In this document: piece after piece, positions 10,511 through 20,815 of the stretch
Numbering within the stretch: position 1 is the first letter of the stretch
Layout of the letters: every line of letters starts with the position of its first letter
NCBI GenBank assembly: GCA_033557465.1
Contig: CM066039.1
Coordinates: 49,629,788-49,693,787, forward strand
Direction: 5' to 3'
Length of the DNA: 64,000 bases
From: Ichthyophis bannanicus
Lineage: Eukaryota > Chordata > Amphibia > Gymnophiona > Ichthyophiidae
Translations under genes and position numbers: made by a program
Notes under the pieces: generated by a model
The model's database searches: none
The model's input: the letters and a program-made list of their open reading frames with translations, nothing else
What the model was told of the DNA's origin: nothing

Positions 10511-11116
10511 CCACTTTGGACCCAATTCTGGGACACAGGTTGCAGTGCTGCATGTCCCAGCGGGACGTGCAGCCCCACAGGCTGTGCAGGCCCGATTTCC
10601 CCTCCAGTTCTCCCCGGATGTCCTGAGTGGCAGGACGAAGCAAGCCAATGGGGGGGCCAGGATCTGGGCGGAGCAAGGGCAGACCAACCCTGCAGATGTA
10701 CAGGGCCGATTTGGTTAAGGCACTATACATCTTGCCAGGTAAAGGGGATGTGCTGCTTATTCCACCTCAAAGGTGAAATAAGCAGCACTGACCCAGCATC
10801 CAGGTCCAGGTCCAGGTCCAGGTCCAGGGACCCCCCCCCCCACCCAGAGCTGGGTGCAGAGGAAGTCCCCGCTGCCTGATCCAGGACCCGGCAGGTTAGT
10901 TGTGGGTTGGGCGGTGGGAATGAGGAGAGTCTAAGCTGCAGGAGTCGGGGTGCCTGCGGGGACATCCTCCCCACAGGCAGCAGAGGCATGCCAGGCCATC
11001 CATGGGCCCGATTCTGAAATGTTCCCACAGTCCAGAATCAGGTCCAAATGGGCCCATCTTCATCAGGGATGTCTGGATGGCTCGGACGAATCCCTCTGAG
11101 AATCGGGCTCCACAGT
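10511..11116. repeat. GC-rich hairpin repeat, copy A
   Basis: This roughly 600-bp GC-rich block is homologous along its length to 28385-28965. Shared landmarks are a GTGCAGGCCCGATT-like entry, a short stem-loop near 10755-10785 (CTTATTCCACCTC..AAGGTG.AATAAG), an internal G/C-run, GCATGCC(A/G)G(G/A)CC, and a second stem with paired CCGATTCTG and CCAGAATC(A/G)GG (about 11007-11042). Outer ends read GGACCCAATTCTGGGA and, inverted, GGAGCCCGATTCTCAG, suggesting degenerate TIRs. It also contains about five CCAGGT hexamers (10799-10829). Non-autonomous DNA transposon is the best guess; no superfamily is assigned. Confidence 0.6.
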
Positions 11117-11185
11117 TCTTGAAAAAAGTAGCTGAAAGGGTAAGGAAAAAAAGAGGTCAGCCTTTCATTAAATACAAGAAAGCTC

Positions 11186-13856
11186 TTCAAATACCCACTC
11201 CGAAGCCTTCCTTGAAGCACTCAAGGAGTTGGGTTACAAACAGATAATCAATACTCCCACCCACTCAAAAGGAAACAAACTGGACCTTGCCTTTGCTCCA
11301 CTACCAGCCATAAGCCCGAACCACAACCACAACCTTAACCTATCCATCACTCCAGTCCCATGGTGCGACCATAGCTTAATTAAATTCCAGATGCCCATGC
11401 ACCCAGATCATAACATTCATCGTAAGGCAGCCGAGGTTCCCCCAGCACCTACAGGATGATTCCGGCTCTTTAACAAAGAAGAGATCCTTAACAAAGTCCT
11501 ACCAAACCTCAGCTTGTCATCACCCAACCTCGATGTGATGTTATCCACCTGGAACAGCCTGGGCTCCTTCGCACACCTACCCGCCCAAAACAAGCCACCA
11601 AGGAGAAGAAAACCAGCACCATGGTACTCCTCAGAACTATGAACATCACTACTCCTCCTTAGGAAGCTCGAAAGATGATGGCGAAGCTCACACTCCTCAG
11701 ATGATTAGACAGCCTACACCTCCCACCTAAAAGAACACCGCGAAGCAGTCTCAAAGAAAATGAAAGAACACCACTTTGAACTCCTATGACGCTCCCTAAA
11801 CAAACCTCACGACCTCTTCAACATAATAAAGACCCTAACAAAAGAACCTTCCCCCGCCCAACCAAGTCTGCTACACCCGCAGGAATTCATGGACTACCTA
11901 CAGGCCAAAACAAGCCAAACCAACACAGCCACTAATCCCACACCTGGTCACGAGTCACACCAGCTGACGCTGCTGACCTCCTTCACACCCCCTTCAGAGA
12001 GATGCATCGAGGACATCATCACATCCATCAACTCCACCACAGCTCCCAATGACCCCTGGCCAGCATTCTGGATAAGATTGCGTGTGGAAATCAGCCCATT
12101 CCTAGCCAAGATCATGGACCTATCCTTTTCAACAGGGGCATTCCCACCGAGTCTGAAGCAAAGTCCATCCGGCCCCTTCTAAAAAACAACAAATTGAACC
12201 CCAAGAAGGCAGAGTCCTATCGACCAATCTCTAGCATCCCCCTGCTGGCCAAGATAATTGAGAAGGTTGTTCAATGCCAAATCCAATATCACATCAAAAC
12301 TACTGCTGAATCACATGGCGTCGAGACACTCCTAACCACCCTACTCAGCACCTTAATCACAGGGATTGATAACATCAGATAAGGATACGCTCTAATCTTC
12401 ATGGATATCGCTTCCGTGTTCGACTCAGTCAACCACGATCTGCTCATTGCATGCCTCCAAGAGAAGGGAATCCTTGGTGCAGCCTTGAGTTGGTGCAAGT
12501 CATACCTAACAGACAGATGGCAACAACTACAAACCGGCTCCATGACCTCCAAGCCCTTTCAACAAAGGCAAGGTGTCCCACAAGGCTCCTCACTCTCAGC
12601 ACTCCTTATCAATATATATATGCAGCCCATCTGTTCAATCATCCGTTCCTTTAATATCTCCTGCCTGGTGTATGCCGACGATGTACTGCTCTTCACGCCG
12701 TTCTCCATTGACAAACCTGATTTCTCGACACTAACGAATTGCTTTGATGCTGCCACGGACTGGCTCCACATGCAGAGCCTCAGAATCAACTTCAACAAGA
12801 CAGACGTCCTCTTCATCACCAGAAATTAAGCCTTTACCCCTCCTGCATCAATAAAGGTGAGAGACGCCGAGCTCTCGAGCAGGCCCACCATCCGCTACCT
12901 GGGTATCACATTAGACCAACAGCTTGACATGAAAGCACACATAAGCAACACCATCAAGGCAATCTATCACAAGATATGAACAATTCATCACTTGAGACCC
13001 CTGTTGGAACCTGATGACATCTGGAAGATTTTTCAAGCACTGGTAACCCCCAACTTCGACGACTCCCAACTCTATTCTGCACGGACTCCCTAAGAACCTA
13101 CTGAACCCACTACAGCTAGCAATGAACGCAGCCGCCCGCATCCTGCATGGAGCCTCCAGATGGGACCGCATAACCCCAATTTTGAAACACCTCCTCTGAT
13201 TTCCAATCCACTCCAGGCTCACTTTCAAAGTATTACTGCTGACCTTCAAAGCCATCAACAAATGATCCTCCACCTCCATCACAGACCTCATCCACCCCAC
13301 TCCTCCAAACAGATCCAGAAGGTCATTCGCTACCAATATGCTCGTAGTCCCCACCGCAATAACGAAATGCTCCCAGGCAACAAAGAACAGAGCCTTTGAG
13401 TTCTACACACCTACTTGCTGGAATACCCTCCCAGCCACCATCCGAGCCATTACTGACCTTGCCCAATTTAGGAAAGCATTAAAGCACCATCTTTTCCTTC
13501 TATATTACTCCCACATCAGTGATACACCACAACTGAGCACACCCCCCACCCACCACGATGACACCACCAGCACAATCACATCATAGTGACGCAATTACAG
13601 CTGTCCAACCTGTAAATAATTGTCCAGCCTGTAAATAGTTGTAAGAGCATGTCTTGTTGCCACAACACATTCGGGACATAATTGCTCAATTTGTATATAG
13701 TTACCCCTGCTTAAAACCCAAGTTACTATACCTGTTCAATGTAAGTACAAGGCATGTTTCATCCTGCATTGTACAAATTAAAGTTACCTGTAAACTGCAC
13801 TGATTCTAAAAAGCATGGTATAGAAAAGATTTTAAATAAATACATTTTAAATAAAT
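11186..13856 (+). mobile_element. L2-C LINE copy 1, 5'-truncated
   Basis: A sense L2-clade LINE that starts in the endonuclease (..EAFLEALKELGYKQIINTPTH) and runs to a 3'UTR ending in an AAATAAATAAATAAAG tail at 13840-13856. Sequence and domain order match the near-intact copy at 20746-24110. It interrupts the CR1-B linker: the KKRG..FIKYKKAL segment stops at 11185, and CR1-B resumes at 13857 with an REREQDKQQYLERL-like segment. Confidence 0.88.
11190..13600 (+). pseudogene. Degraded L2-C endonuclease-RT ORF
   Basis: Fragments in order are as follows. The endonuclease end is at 11229-11459 (GYKQIINTPTH, VPWCDHSLIKF). The linker (11460-11890) is heavily stopped, with CGA-to-TGA changes. The pre-RT region is at 11889-12182. 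12194-12382 reads NPKKAESYRPISSIPLLAKIIEK. The catalytic block is at 12401-12829, with MDIASVFDSVNHDLL (motif A), QGVPQGSSLSALL and VYADDVLLF. The C-terminal thumb-like region (12850-13590) retains IRYLGIT, NAAARI, WNTLPATIRAI and FRKALKHHLF. At least eight lesions break the frame. Motif residues survive, so decay is moderate. Confidence 0.85.
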
Positions 13857-13872
13857 AAATAAAGAGAGAATG

Positions 13873-15691
13873 AGCAAGACAAACAACAATATCTGGAAAG
13901 GCTAAGGGAACCTGGGAAAGTAGTAAGGAAAGCAAAGATGCAAACAGGTAAAAATAACCAGTACAGTAAAATGGGAGACAAGACCTTTTTTTAGATATGT
14001 TAATGATAAGAGTAAATTTGAAAGAGGAATTGTCAGAAGTTGATGAGGAAAAAGCAAACTTGCATAACAAATATTTTTATTCTGTGTTCACAGATGAAGA
14101 ACTTGGAGTAGGACCTCAGAAAACAAACACAAATAGGAATGTAAGTGGGGTAAATTCAAACAGTTTTCATAAGAATGTGTTCATGAAGAGCTAGCTTAAC
14201 TAAAAGCAGACTGGGTGATAGGGTCAGATGGGATTCATCCAAGGGTATTGAATTAACTTAGGGAAGGTCTGGCAGCTCCACTATCTGACCTTTTCAATGC
14301 TTCTTTACAGTTGGGGGTGGTTCCAGAGGACTGGAAAAGGGCAGAAGTGATCACTCTACACAAAAGCGGAAGTAAGGAAGAGGTTGGGAACCGCAGACCA
14401 GTTATCTGTGATGAGTAAATTAATGGAAATGCAACTAAATCAGAGCATAGTGCAGTTTCTGAAATCTAATGGATTGCAGAATCCAAGCCAGCATGGTTTT
14501 ACTAGAGGCAGGTTTTGTCAGATTAATCTGATTAATTTCTTTGACTGGTTGACGAGAGAGTTGGATTGTGGGAGAGTGCTAGATGAAATATACTTAGATT
14601 TCCGCAAAGTCCTTGACATAATTTCATACAGGCAACTTATAAATATGCTGAGAACCCTTGTAATGGGGCTTAAAGTGACTGACAGGGTTATAAACTGAGT
14701 GGGAGGCGACACAGGGTAGTGGTAAATGAAGCTTACTCTGAGATGGATGTTGCAAGTAGAGTGTCACAGTGATCTGTCCTTGGCTAGGTTCTTTTTAACA
14801 TTTTTGTAAGCAATATTGTGAAGGGGCTGTCAGATAAGATTTGCTTCTTTGTGGATGATACCAAAATCTTTAATAGAGTAGACACTCAGGAATATGTAGA
14901 TAACATGAAGAGGGATCTGGTGAAGCTTGATGAATGGTCTAAAATTTGGTAGTTAAGATATAATGCTAAAAAATGTAAGGTCATGCATTTGGGCTACAAA
15001 AACCCAAGGCAGTGGTACAGTATAGGAAGTGAAGTACTTCTGTGCATTAAAGAAGAGGGGAATCTGCTAGTGATCATATCTTATGATTTTAAGGTGGCCA
15101 GGCAAAAAAAAAAGGTAATGGCAAAAGCCAGAAGGATAATTGAGTGCACAGAGGAAGGAATAGCCAGCAGGAAAAGGAGGTGATAGTGCCTGTGTGTACT
15201 GTAAGTCTCTGGTGAGACCTCATTTGGAGCATTGTGCAATTCTGGAGACCACAGCTTCAAAGAAATATAAAGAGGATGGAGTCAGTCCAGATGGCAGCTA
15301 CAAAATGGTTGGTGGACTTAGTCATGAAGGATATGGAGATAGACTTAAAGATCTCGATACGTTTACTTTGAAGGGAAGGTGGGGAGAGGGGAGATATGAA
15401 AGAGACTTTTAAATACCTCCATGGTACAAATGCACAAGAAGTGGCCCTCTTTCAAATGAAGAAAGATCTTGAATGAGGTCATTGAATGAAGGTGAAAGGG
15501 GATAGACTTATGAGTAATATAAAGAAATGTTTCTTTATGGAAATGGTTGTGGATGCATGGAACAGCTTCCCAGTGGAGGTGGTGGAGATGAGAATTGTAT
15601 CTGAATTCAAGAAGACATGGGAGACTTGCAGAGGATCTCTGAAGGAAGGGATTAGTAGTTCATATGGATGGGCAGACTGGATAGACTTTAT
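13873..15691 (+). pseudogene. CR1-B ORF2p remnant (linker, RT, C-terminus)
   Basis: Order of recognisable segments: RE.EQDKQQYLERLREPGKVVRKAK (13873-13950), SDGIHPRVL (about 14220), FNASLQLGVVPEDWKRAEVITLHKSG (14296-14370), NPSQHGFTRGR (14480), IYLDFRKVLDII (motif A with the second Asp intact but AFD altered, 14590), VLFNIFVSNI and FVDDTKIFNRVD (14795-14885; canonical FADD changed to FVDD), KKCKVMHLG (14968-14995), and the C-terminal AWNSFPVEVVE..SEFKKTW (15560-15630). Many stops and frameshifts are present. CR1-B differs from CR1-A throughout (for example LFNIFVSDI against LFDIFINDL). Confidence 0.82.
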
Positions 15692-16165
15692 GGGCCAGAT
15701 ATTGAGTTCGGAGGGCTATGCGCCCCTTCGGCACATAGTCCTTCCCACTGACCTCTAACCCTGGATATTCAATGCCGGGGTCATATGCGGCCCCAGGATT
15801 GAATATCCTGGATCGCCACGCTCCCTCTCAGCTGCAGTCGATAACCAGGCAGCTGTGATATTGCATGCTGTCCAGGAAGCTCCTGTGCTTAAAGATAGGT
15901 GAGCTTTTGCCTCGCTTATCTTTTAGGTGCAGGTCACTAACCGGGCAGCATGAAATATTGTTTTTGCCCAGTTATTGATTTTCGCCACTTCCGCTCCTCG
16001 CCGGCACGCCCCCAACATGCCCCAATGCTAAACGGAAAGCATTGGGGCGTGTAAGGGGATATTCAGTGGCACTTACCTTGTTAGTGCCGTTGAATATTCT
16101 AGATAGCGGCATTTACAAGGTTTACAGGGCTGTAAACCATGTAAATGCCTTTCAAATATTGGGCC
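15692..16165. mobile_element. GGCC-ended MITE, family 1 copy 1
   Basis: A 474-bp insertion inside the CR1-B 3'UTR. The host reads ..GACTTTAT before it and TTATGATC.. after it, so TTAT (possibly TTATG) at 15688-15691 and 16166-16169 is the target duplication. Ends are GGGCCAGATATTGAG and, inverted, GGCCCAATATTTGAAAGG. It shares its interior (CATTAAAGATAGGTGAG-like, TTTATCTTTT, ACCAGTCAGCATG-like words) with 29678-30103. It is non-coding. A 4-5-bp duplication with these ends is not diagnostic of a superfamily. Confidence 0.7.
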
Positions 16166-17689
16166 TTATGATCTTTATCTACTGTCATCTTTTCTGTTTC
16201 TATGTAAAAAGCAGCTATGTCATTTGATCAAATTTAGCAGCAGGGCTTAGGATTCTATTGGCTGTGTTTTTGAATAGTTTGAAGCGTTTTAACATCAGCT
16301 GATCTGATCCTAGAATATGCAAAATTACAATAGTCCAGTCGCGATATAACTAATTAATATATGAATAAGGGTATATCTAGGTAATTACGTAGAAAACCAA
16401 ACTGGTGCAGGGCATGAAAGCAGACTTGACAGTGGCAAAGACTTGGGCATCAAATAACAGTTGTGAATACATGATAATACCAAGATGCTTAAATGAGTCT
16501 ACTAGCAGAATTGGAGAGCCCCATAAAAGTAGGAGAGTGGTCAGATGGAGAGTTCTATTGATGATCCAGGATGCCACAGTGTCGGAAGGGTTCAGTTTGA
16601 GGTGATTATTTTCAAGCCATGTAACTAGTGCATCTAAGTAGGAATTCAGAGAGCGGTAAGGTGCAGAAGAGGAGTCTGTATAGGTAACTATCAGTAGATC
16701 ATTAGCATATAAAGGTCATTGATGCATTGATCATCTACCAAGATTGCCAAAGGGCTGATGATTATGTTGTGCAACAAGGGGGTGAGAACAGAGCCTTCTG
16801 GTGTGCTACTTGATAACCAGGTGGATAGTTGAAACTAAGGTGCCAAGTGAAACACAAAAAGAATGATTGCATAAAAAGCAGTTAAACCACTGAAGAGCCA
16901 GTCCTATCTCTTCAAATATGAAGAGCAGCACACAGTGGTAAATGAGTTTGAAGGTAGAATAAATATCTAATGAGACTAACAGGGCAGCTCTTCCACCATC
17001 CAAAAAACTATGGATTTTCCTGAGAATAGCAATCAAAATTGTCTCGGAGCTGTGACCCTGTCTAAAACCAGACTGATGTGGATGAAGAATGTTGGCATTA
17101 TGGATATAATCTGAAAGTGAGTTTGGAGAAATAAGGTAGTTTGGAAAAAGGTTGATAGTTCATGATGTCAGATAGACTGAAATTGTTTCTTCAATATAGG
17201 ATGAACGATGGTCTATTTCCAAGAAACTGGAACAATTCCAGAGGAAAGTCTCTGGTTGATGACTATTTGCACAAGAAGCAGACCAAGTGCAGGTTCTTTA
17301 ACACACCTGGATAGTATTGGATTTAGTACAGCTAGATGGTTTGGCAGCAGTTATAATCTTAGTGATGGAAAAGCCAGAGGCAGGAATAACTCTCAGCCAG
17401 TGTTGAACACTAAGGCAGGGTGAAGAGGAGTCAGAAGAAATAGATGAGATAGAGTAAGTGACATGTGCAAGTTGAAGGAGGTAGATACTTTTGCAGGAAT
17501 CAAAAAGCTTTTCCAAATCGCTTCAATTTTAGAAGAAACGTGAAAAACAAGATCTTCAGTAGCAATCAATTGTAAAAATGAGGAAGAGGATGAGGCTCTT
17601 CTACTGCTTGATGTTAAATGAGATACGACCAAAAAAAAGCTTCTTGGGCTGGTTGGCACTAGAATTTATTTTATATTATTTTTTATTTA

Positions 17690-18110
17690 AAAAGATGTGT
17701 TTTCTACTTTATTTACAATCTGGGTGGATTAGAATAAACACACATACAATTTCAAAAATTACATAAAATGCAAAACAAATAAACATCAAAAGACATAAAA
17801 TTCATTATTAAAATAAACAAAATAAGGACTGATCATCCATTATTGCTTAAAAAGACCATATACTTATAACACATTCTTTTATATGTCTGATTATGCTCAC
17901 CATAAATACTGTTTACTTATCAGTTACCACGATATGCTTATGTGAAAAGATGAACCTTTATTAGTTTCCAGAAAATTGCAGTTTGTGAAATCATGCACAT
18001 CTCCATTGGCAATGAATTCCACAGCATGGGTACAGCAACAGAGAACATCCAGTCCCTTAGTTCATCCAAATGGATGAGATGGGACATTTAACAGCATTGC
18101 ATTCTGTGAC
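17690..18110. other. AT-rich insert within the old L2
   Basis: AT-rich sequence between two consecutive linker parts of the antisense L2. It may be the 3' tail of another L2 copy: a trace resembling an LNSLPMEM...FWKLIKVHLF-like C-terminus reads on the - strand near 17940-18040. The assignment is weak. Confidence 0.3.
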
Positions 18111-18762
18111 TGTAAAAAGCATGGAGGACAATGGCTGTTCAGTTTCTTATAGTAATCTTTCTTGGCAGCCTTCACACCCAAATGATAGGAGTAATGGGGT
18201 TTCTTGAAAAGTGTCAGAGCTGACAGAGACCTCTTTAAACTCTGTCAAACCTCCTAATCTGTCACCTGAATAGGCAAAAAGTCACTGTGGTACCAGGTGC
18301 AGCAATCGCTGAGGATCAGAAGGAGGCCCTGAAGGGTGCAAACGTGTCTAGGGCAGACCTTAAGACCATGTTCAAAGCTAGCATCTGCTCAGATAGGAAT
18401 AGAGAGTCAACTCTTGAGGAATAAACAGCACAAAGAGGAGCTCGAGCATCCCAACTAACCTGTCTTAGGTCTCTTGAGAAGACCACAGTTAAGTATGAAG
18501 TAGTTAGGATATAGGATATGGGCAATGAAAAATTGATCAAATCAGGGGCAGCGGAAAATCTTTTTGGTTGGAAGAACCAAGCAAATTCATCTCTAGCTAA
18601 GCTCCAAGGTCTCTATCCACTGATGCTGTGTTTGGTAAAATATTAGTAGGGCCACAGCCCCAGTGACCCACCACATTCTGCTGCCTATGAATCAAATAAC
18701 TGTCAGGCCAAGTGACAAAAGGAGCAATAAAATATTTAATCCTGGAGGAGAGCCCTAATTGA

Positions 18763-19215
18763 AAGTACCAGATCTAGGATATGTCAGGAAAGGAGATGTG
18801 TTGGTGCGATCCCTCCATCTAAACCACTTACATCTTCCCTCATCTACCTGTGCTCGCCTCCAATCCACCCACTCCTCTGCATTCTTCTTCCTTGCCCCCG
18901 CCCTATGGAACTCTCTGCCCTCTTCTATCCGGCTTGAGCAGGAACATACTACTTTTAAGAACAACCTCAAAACCCATTTCTTTGCCCTTGCCTTCGACCT
19001 TCTTGATCCTTTCACATGACTTTGTCTTCCCCTTTCCCTTCTCTCTCTTTCCTCCCTACTGTCCTGTCATATGAATCTGCTTGGTTTGCTTTCCTATCCG
19101 CCATTGTAACTTCTTTTCCTTCTTCCTTTGCCTTATGGTATTTCTATGATTTGAATTATGTAAACCGCTATGATGTTTTTCGTTTAGCGGTATATTAAGT
19201 CAATAAACATAAACA
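18763..19215 (+). mobile_element. L2 3'-end fragment (sense), nested
   Basis: 18765-19019 encodes LHLPSSTCARLQSTHSSAFF, then FLAPALWNSLPSSIRLEQ, then FKNNLKTHFFALAF, the conserved L2 C-terminus. The 3'UTR follows and ends at about 19215 with AACCGCTATGATG..TAGCGGTATATTAAGTCAATAA, an L2-type end. The ORF is open from 18759 to its stop. The flanks are the antisense L2 endonuclease on both sides, so this is an insertion into it. Confidence 0.78.
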
Positions 19216-19984
19216 TTAACATAATAAGGGAGATGAAAAACCGGTCTTGTGATCTAAATGGCTTGTCAAAGTGCATGTTAAAGCTTCCAAGAATCAAAAG
19301 ATTTGGAAAAATTATAGCAGCCTTAAAGATAGTGGAACAGAGCTTGCCCCAACTGACCATATCAAGGGAAGGTGGACAGTATAACAGAAGCTGATGAATG
19401 ATGGGCATAGAGTTAATCCTAAATAATAAGGCTTCAGGATACAATAGCCAACTATGCTCCACCTTTGTAATGGTGAGGTGACCCAGAAAATAGTATGGGT
19501 ATCCCACCTCCAGCCCTAGAAGGCTTGTTTACAGAAAAGGCAAAGAATTCCAGAAGGAGGCATTGCAATCGAAGGGATTTCTCACAATCCTTCAGCCATG
19601 TCTCATTTAAATACAAGAAGTCACAAACATGGTCAAGAATAAAAACATGCATCACGGTAGTTTTTGAATACAGGGACCTCGAGTTTAATAGGACTACGTT
19701 TAACATTTATTTATTTATTTAACAGTTTTTATATACCGCACTACTCATCATCAGTGCAGTTTACATTAAACAACATATTACCTAGACAGGATAAAACTGA
19801 CATAGGTTTACAGATAATAGGGAATATAAACTGGGTATGAATAGGGGAAAACTATATACATTTAAACAGGTAACATCGTGGCCTGATATTTACAGAAAAG
19901 CAGCACTTTCCGCAGTTCTATTACCTCTGTTCTGGGTTATAGCTATGTGAGAGGCAATTAAGGGTGGTCAGGCGGAAGGCAATG

Positions 19985-20680
19985 CTAAGGTAAGTAAGGT
20001 AGGTTGAAGTGCAAAGTGAATAAATAGTGCTTAATGGCCTTTCTAAATTGAATGATGTCCCTGATTGATCTGATGCTGGGGGGGAGTTTGTTCCAGCATT
20101 TGGGAGCATAACACATAAAAGCTTTGTTAGTAGTTAGTTGCGTCCATTTTGTGGAATTACTAGAAGTAACTAGTGTGTTTTCAGCTACTAGTCTCCTGGA
20201 TCTATTGTTTGGTGCATGGGTGAGGAGATTTGAGATCGATGCAGGGGATATTTCATTAATGGCCTTGAAAGTGATGAGGAGAGTTTTATATAATATTCTG
20301 CAGCTTATAGGGAGCCATTGTAAATCCATTAGGATTGGTGTTATATGATCTCTCTTTGAAGCTCCGGACAAGATGCGGGCTGCTGCATTCATCGCCAGTT
20401 GAAGAGGACTTAGTGTATTCTTGGGGAGGCCATGCAGAACGATATTTGCATAGTCGAAGTGAGGTGTGACTATTGCTTGGAAAGTTGTACGGAAATCTTT
20501 GGTCTCCAGCATGGGTCTCAGGTGGCGCAGTGTTTTTATCTTGTAGTAAATTGTCCTTACGGTGCTTTTTATATGCTCCTTAAGATTAAGTTGTTGATCG
20601 AGTATCACACCGAGATACCTTACGGTGGCCTTGATTGGAAGTTCTGCATCTCTTACTTTGAGGGTTGGTGGGGGAGAAAA
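19985..20680 (-). pseudogene. L2-C copy 2, RT C-terminal part
   Basis: An open frame of 207 codons (20608-19985), extended upstream without a stop towards 20680, encodes the post-RT region. Segments are LKVRDAELPIKATVRYLGVILDQ, YYKIKTLRHLRP, FDYANIVLHGLPKNTL, LQLAMNAAARILSGASKRDHITPIL, LQWLPISCRILYKTLL, CWNKLPPSIRSIRDIIQFRK, then HYLFTLHF. The length and motif order equal those of 23192-23856. It is separated from its RT domain by the 3.4-kb insertion, so it cannot be translated with it. Confidence 0.85.
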
Positions 20681-20815
20681 TTGCTTGTTTCTTGTGGCTA
20701 TGAGGACTTGTGGCTTGTTTCTTGTGGCTATGAGGAAAGCACCAGAATCACAGAATCACCAGAATCACAGAATCCCTCACAGAAAGTTACCTCATCCACT
20801 TCAACAAAACCCCCA

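Larger units (their letters stand above)
9045..16212 (+). mobile_element. CR1-B LINE reconstructed from five pieces, multiply interrupted
   Basis: Consecutive parts of one CR1 element appear in order on the + strand. These are the endonuclease C-terminus (9045-9341), a possible linker (9412-9475), a linker reading LRTKK..FL (10377-10510), a linker reading VAERVRKKRG.PFIKYKKAL (11117-11185), the remaining linker, RT and C-terminus (13857-15691), and the last 47 bp of 3'UTR (16166-16212). The gaps are explained by inserted elements at 9342-9411, 10511-11116, 11186-13856 and 15692-16165. The stretch 9476-10376 is unexplained and may be another insertion. The join at 15691/16166 is certain; the upstream joins are inferred from domain order. 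Confidence 0.65.
16216..19712 (-). mobile_element. Old L2-clade LINE (antisense), interrupted
   Basis: Antisense pieces follow L2 order from right to left. Endonuclease: 19706-19452 (NVVLLNSRSL, LNETWL, GGGI) and 19507-19216 (PPSLDMVSWGKL, NLLILGSFNMH). Endonuclease end and linker: 18760-18316 (ending SALDTFAPFRAS), with a later linker trace LFKKPHYSYH..AAKKDYYKKL at about 18230-18120. Then 17659-17400 (SFFLVVSHLTSSSRRAS), RT 17036-16806 (SLDIYSTFKLI, ALQWFNCFLCNHSF), and 16577-16377 (LGIIMYSQLLFDAQVFATVKSAF). A sense L2 3' fragment splits it at 18763-19215, and 17690-18110 looks like another inserted tail. It has too many stops to be coding. Confidence 0.7.

Noticed and set aside
10723..11028. 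ORFs with Ser-Arg or Leu-Asp repeats (SRSRSR / LDLDLD)
   Set aside because: They come from five CCAGGT hexamers in a GC-rich hairpin repeat, read in several frames on both strands.
20432..20815. Upstream 128-codon extension of the L2-C ORF
   Set aside because: It is translated from the antisense C-terminal part of L2-C copy 2 and is open only by chance; the aligned start in the sister copy supports 20816.
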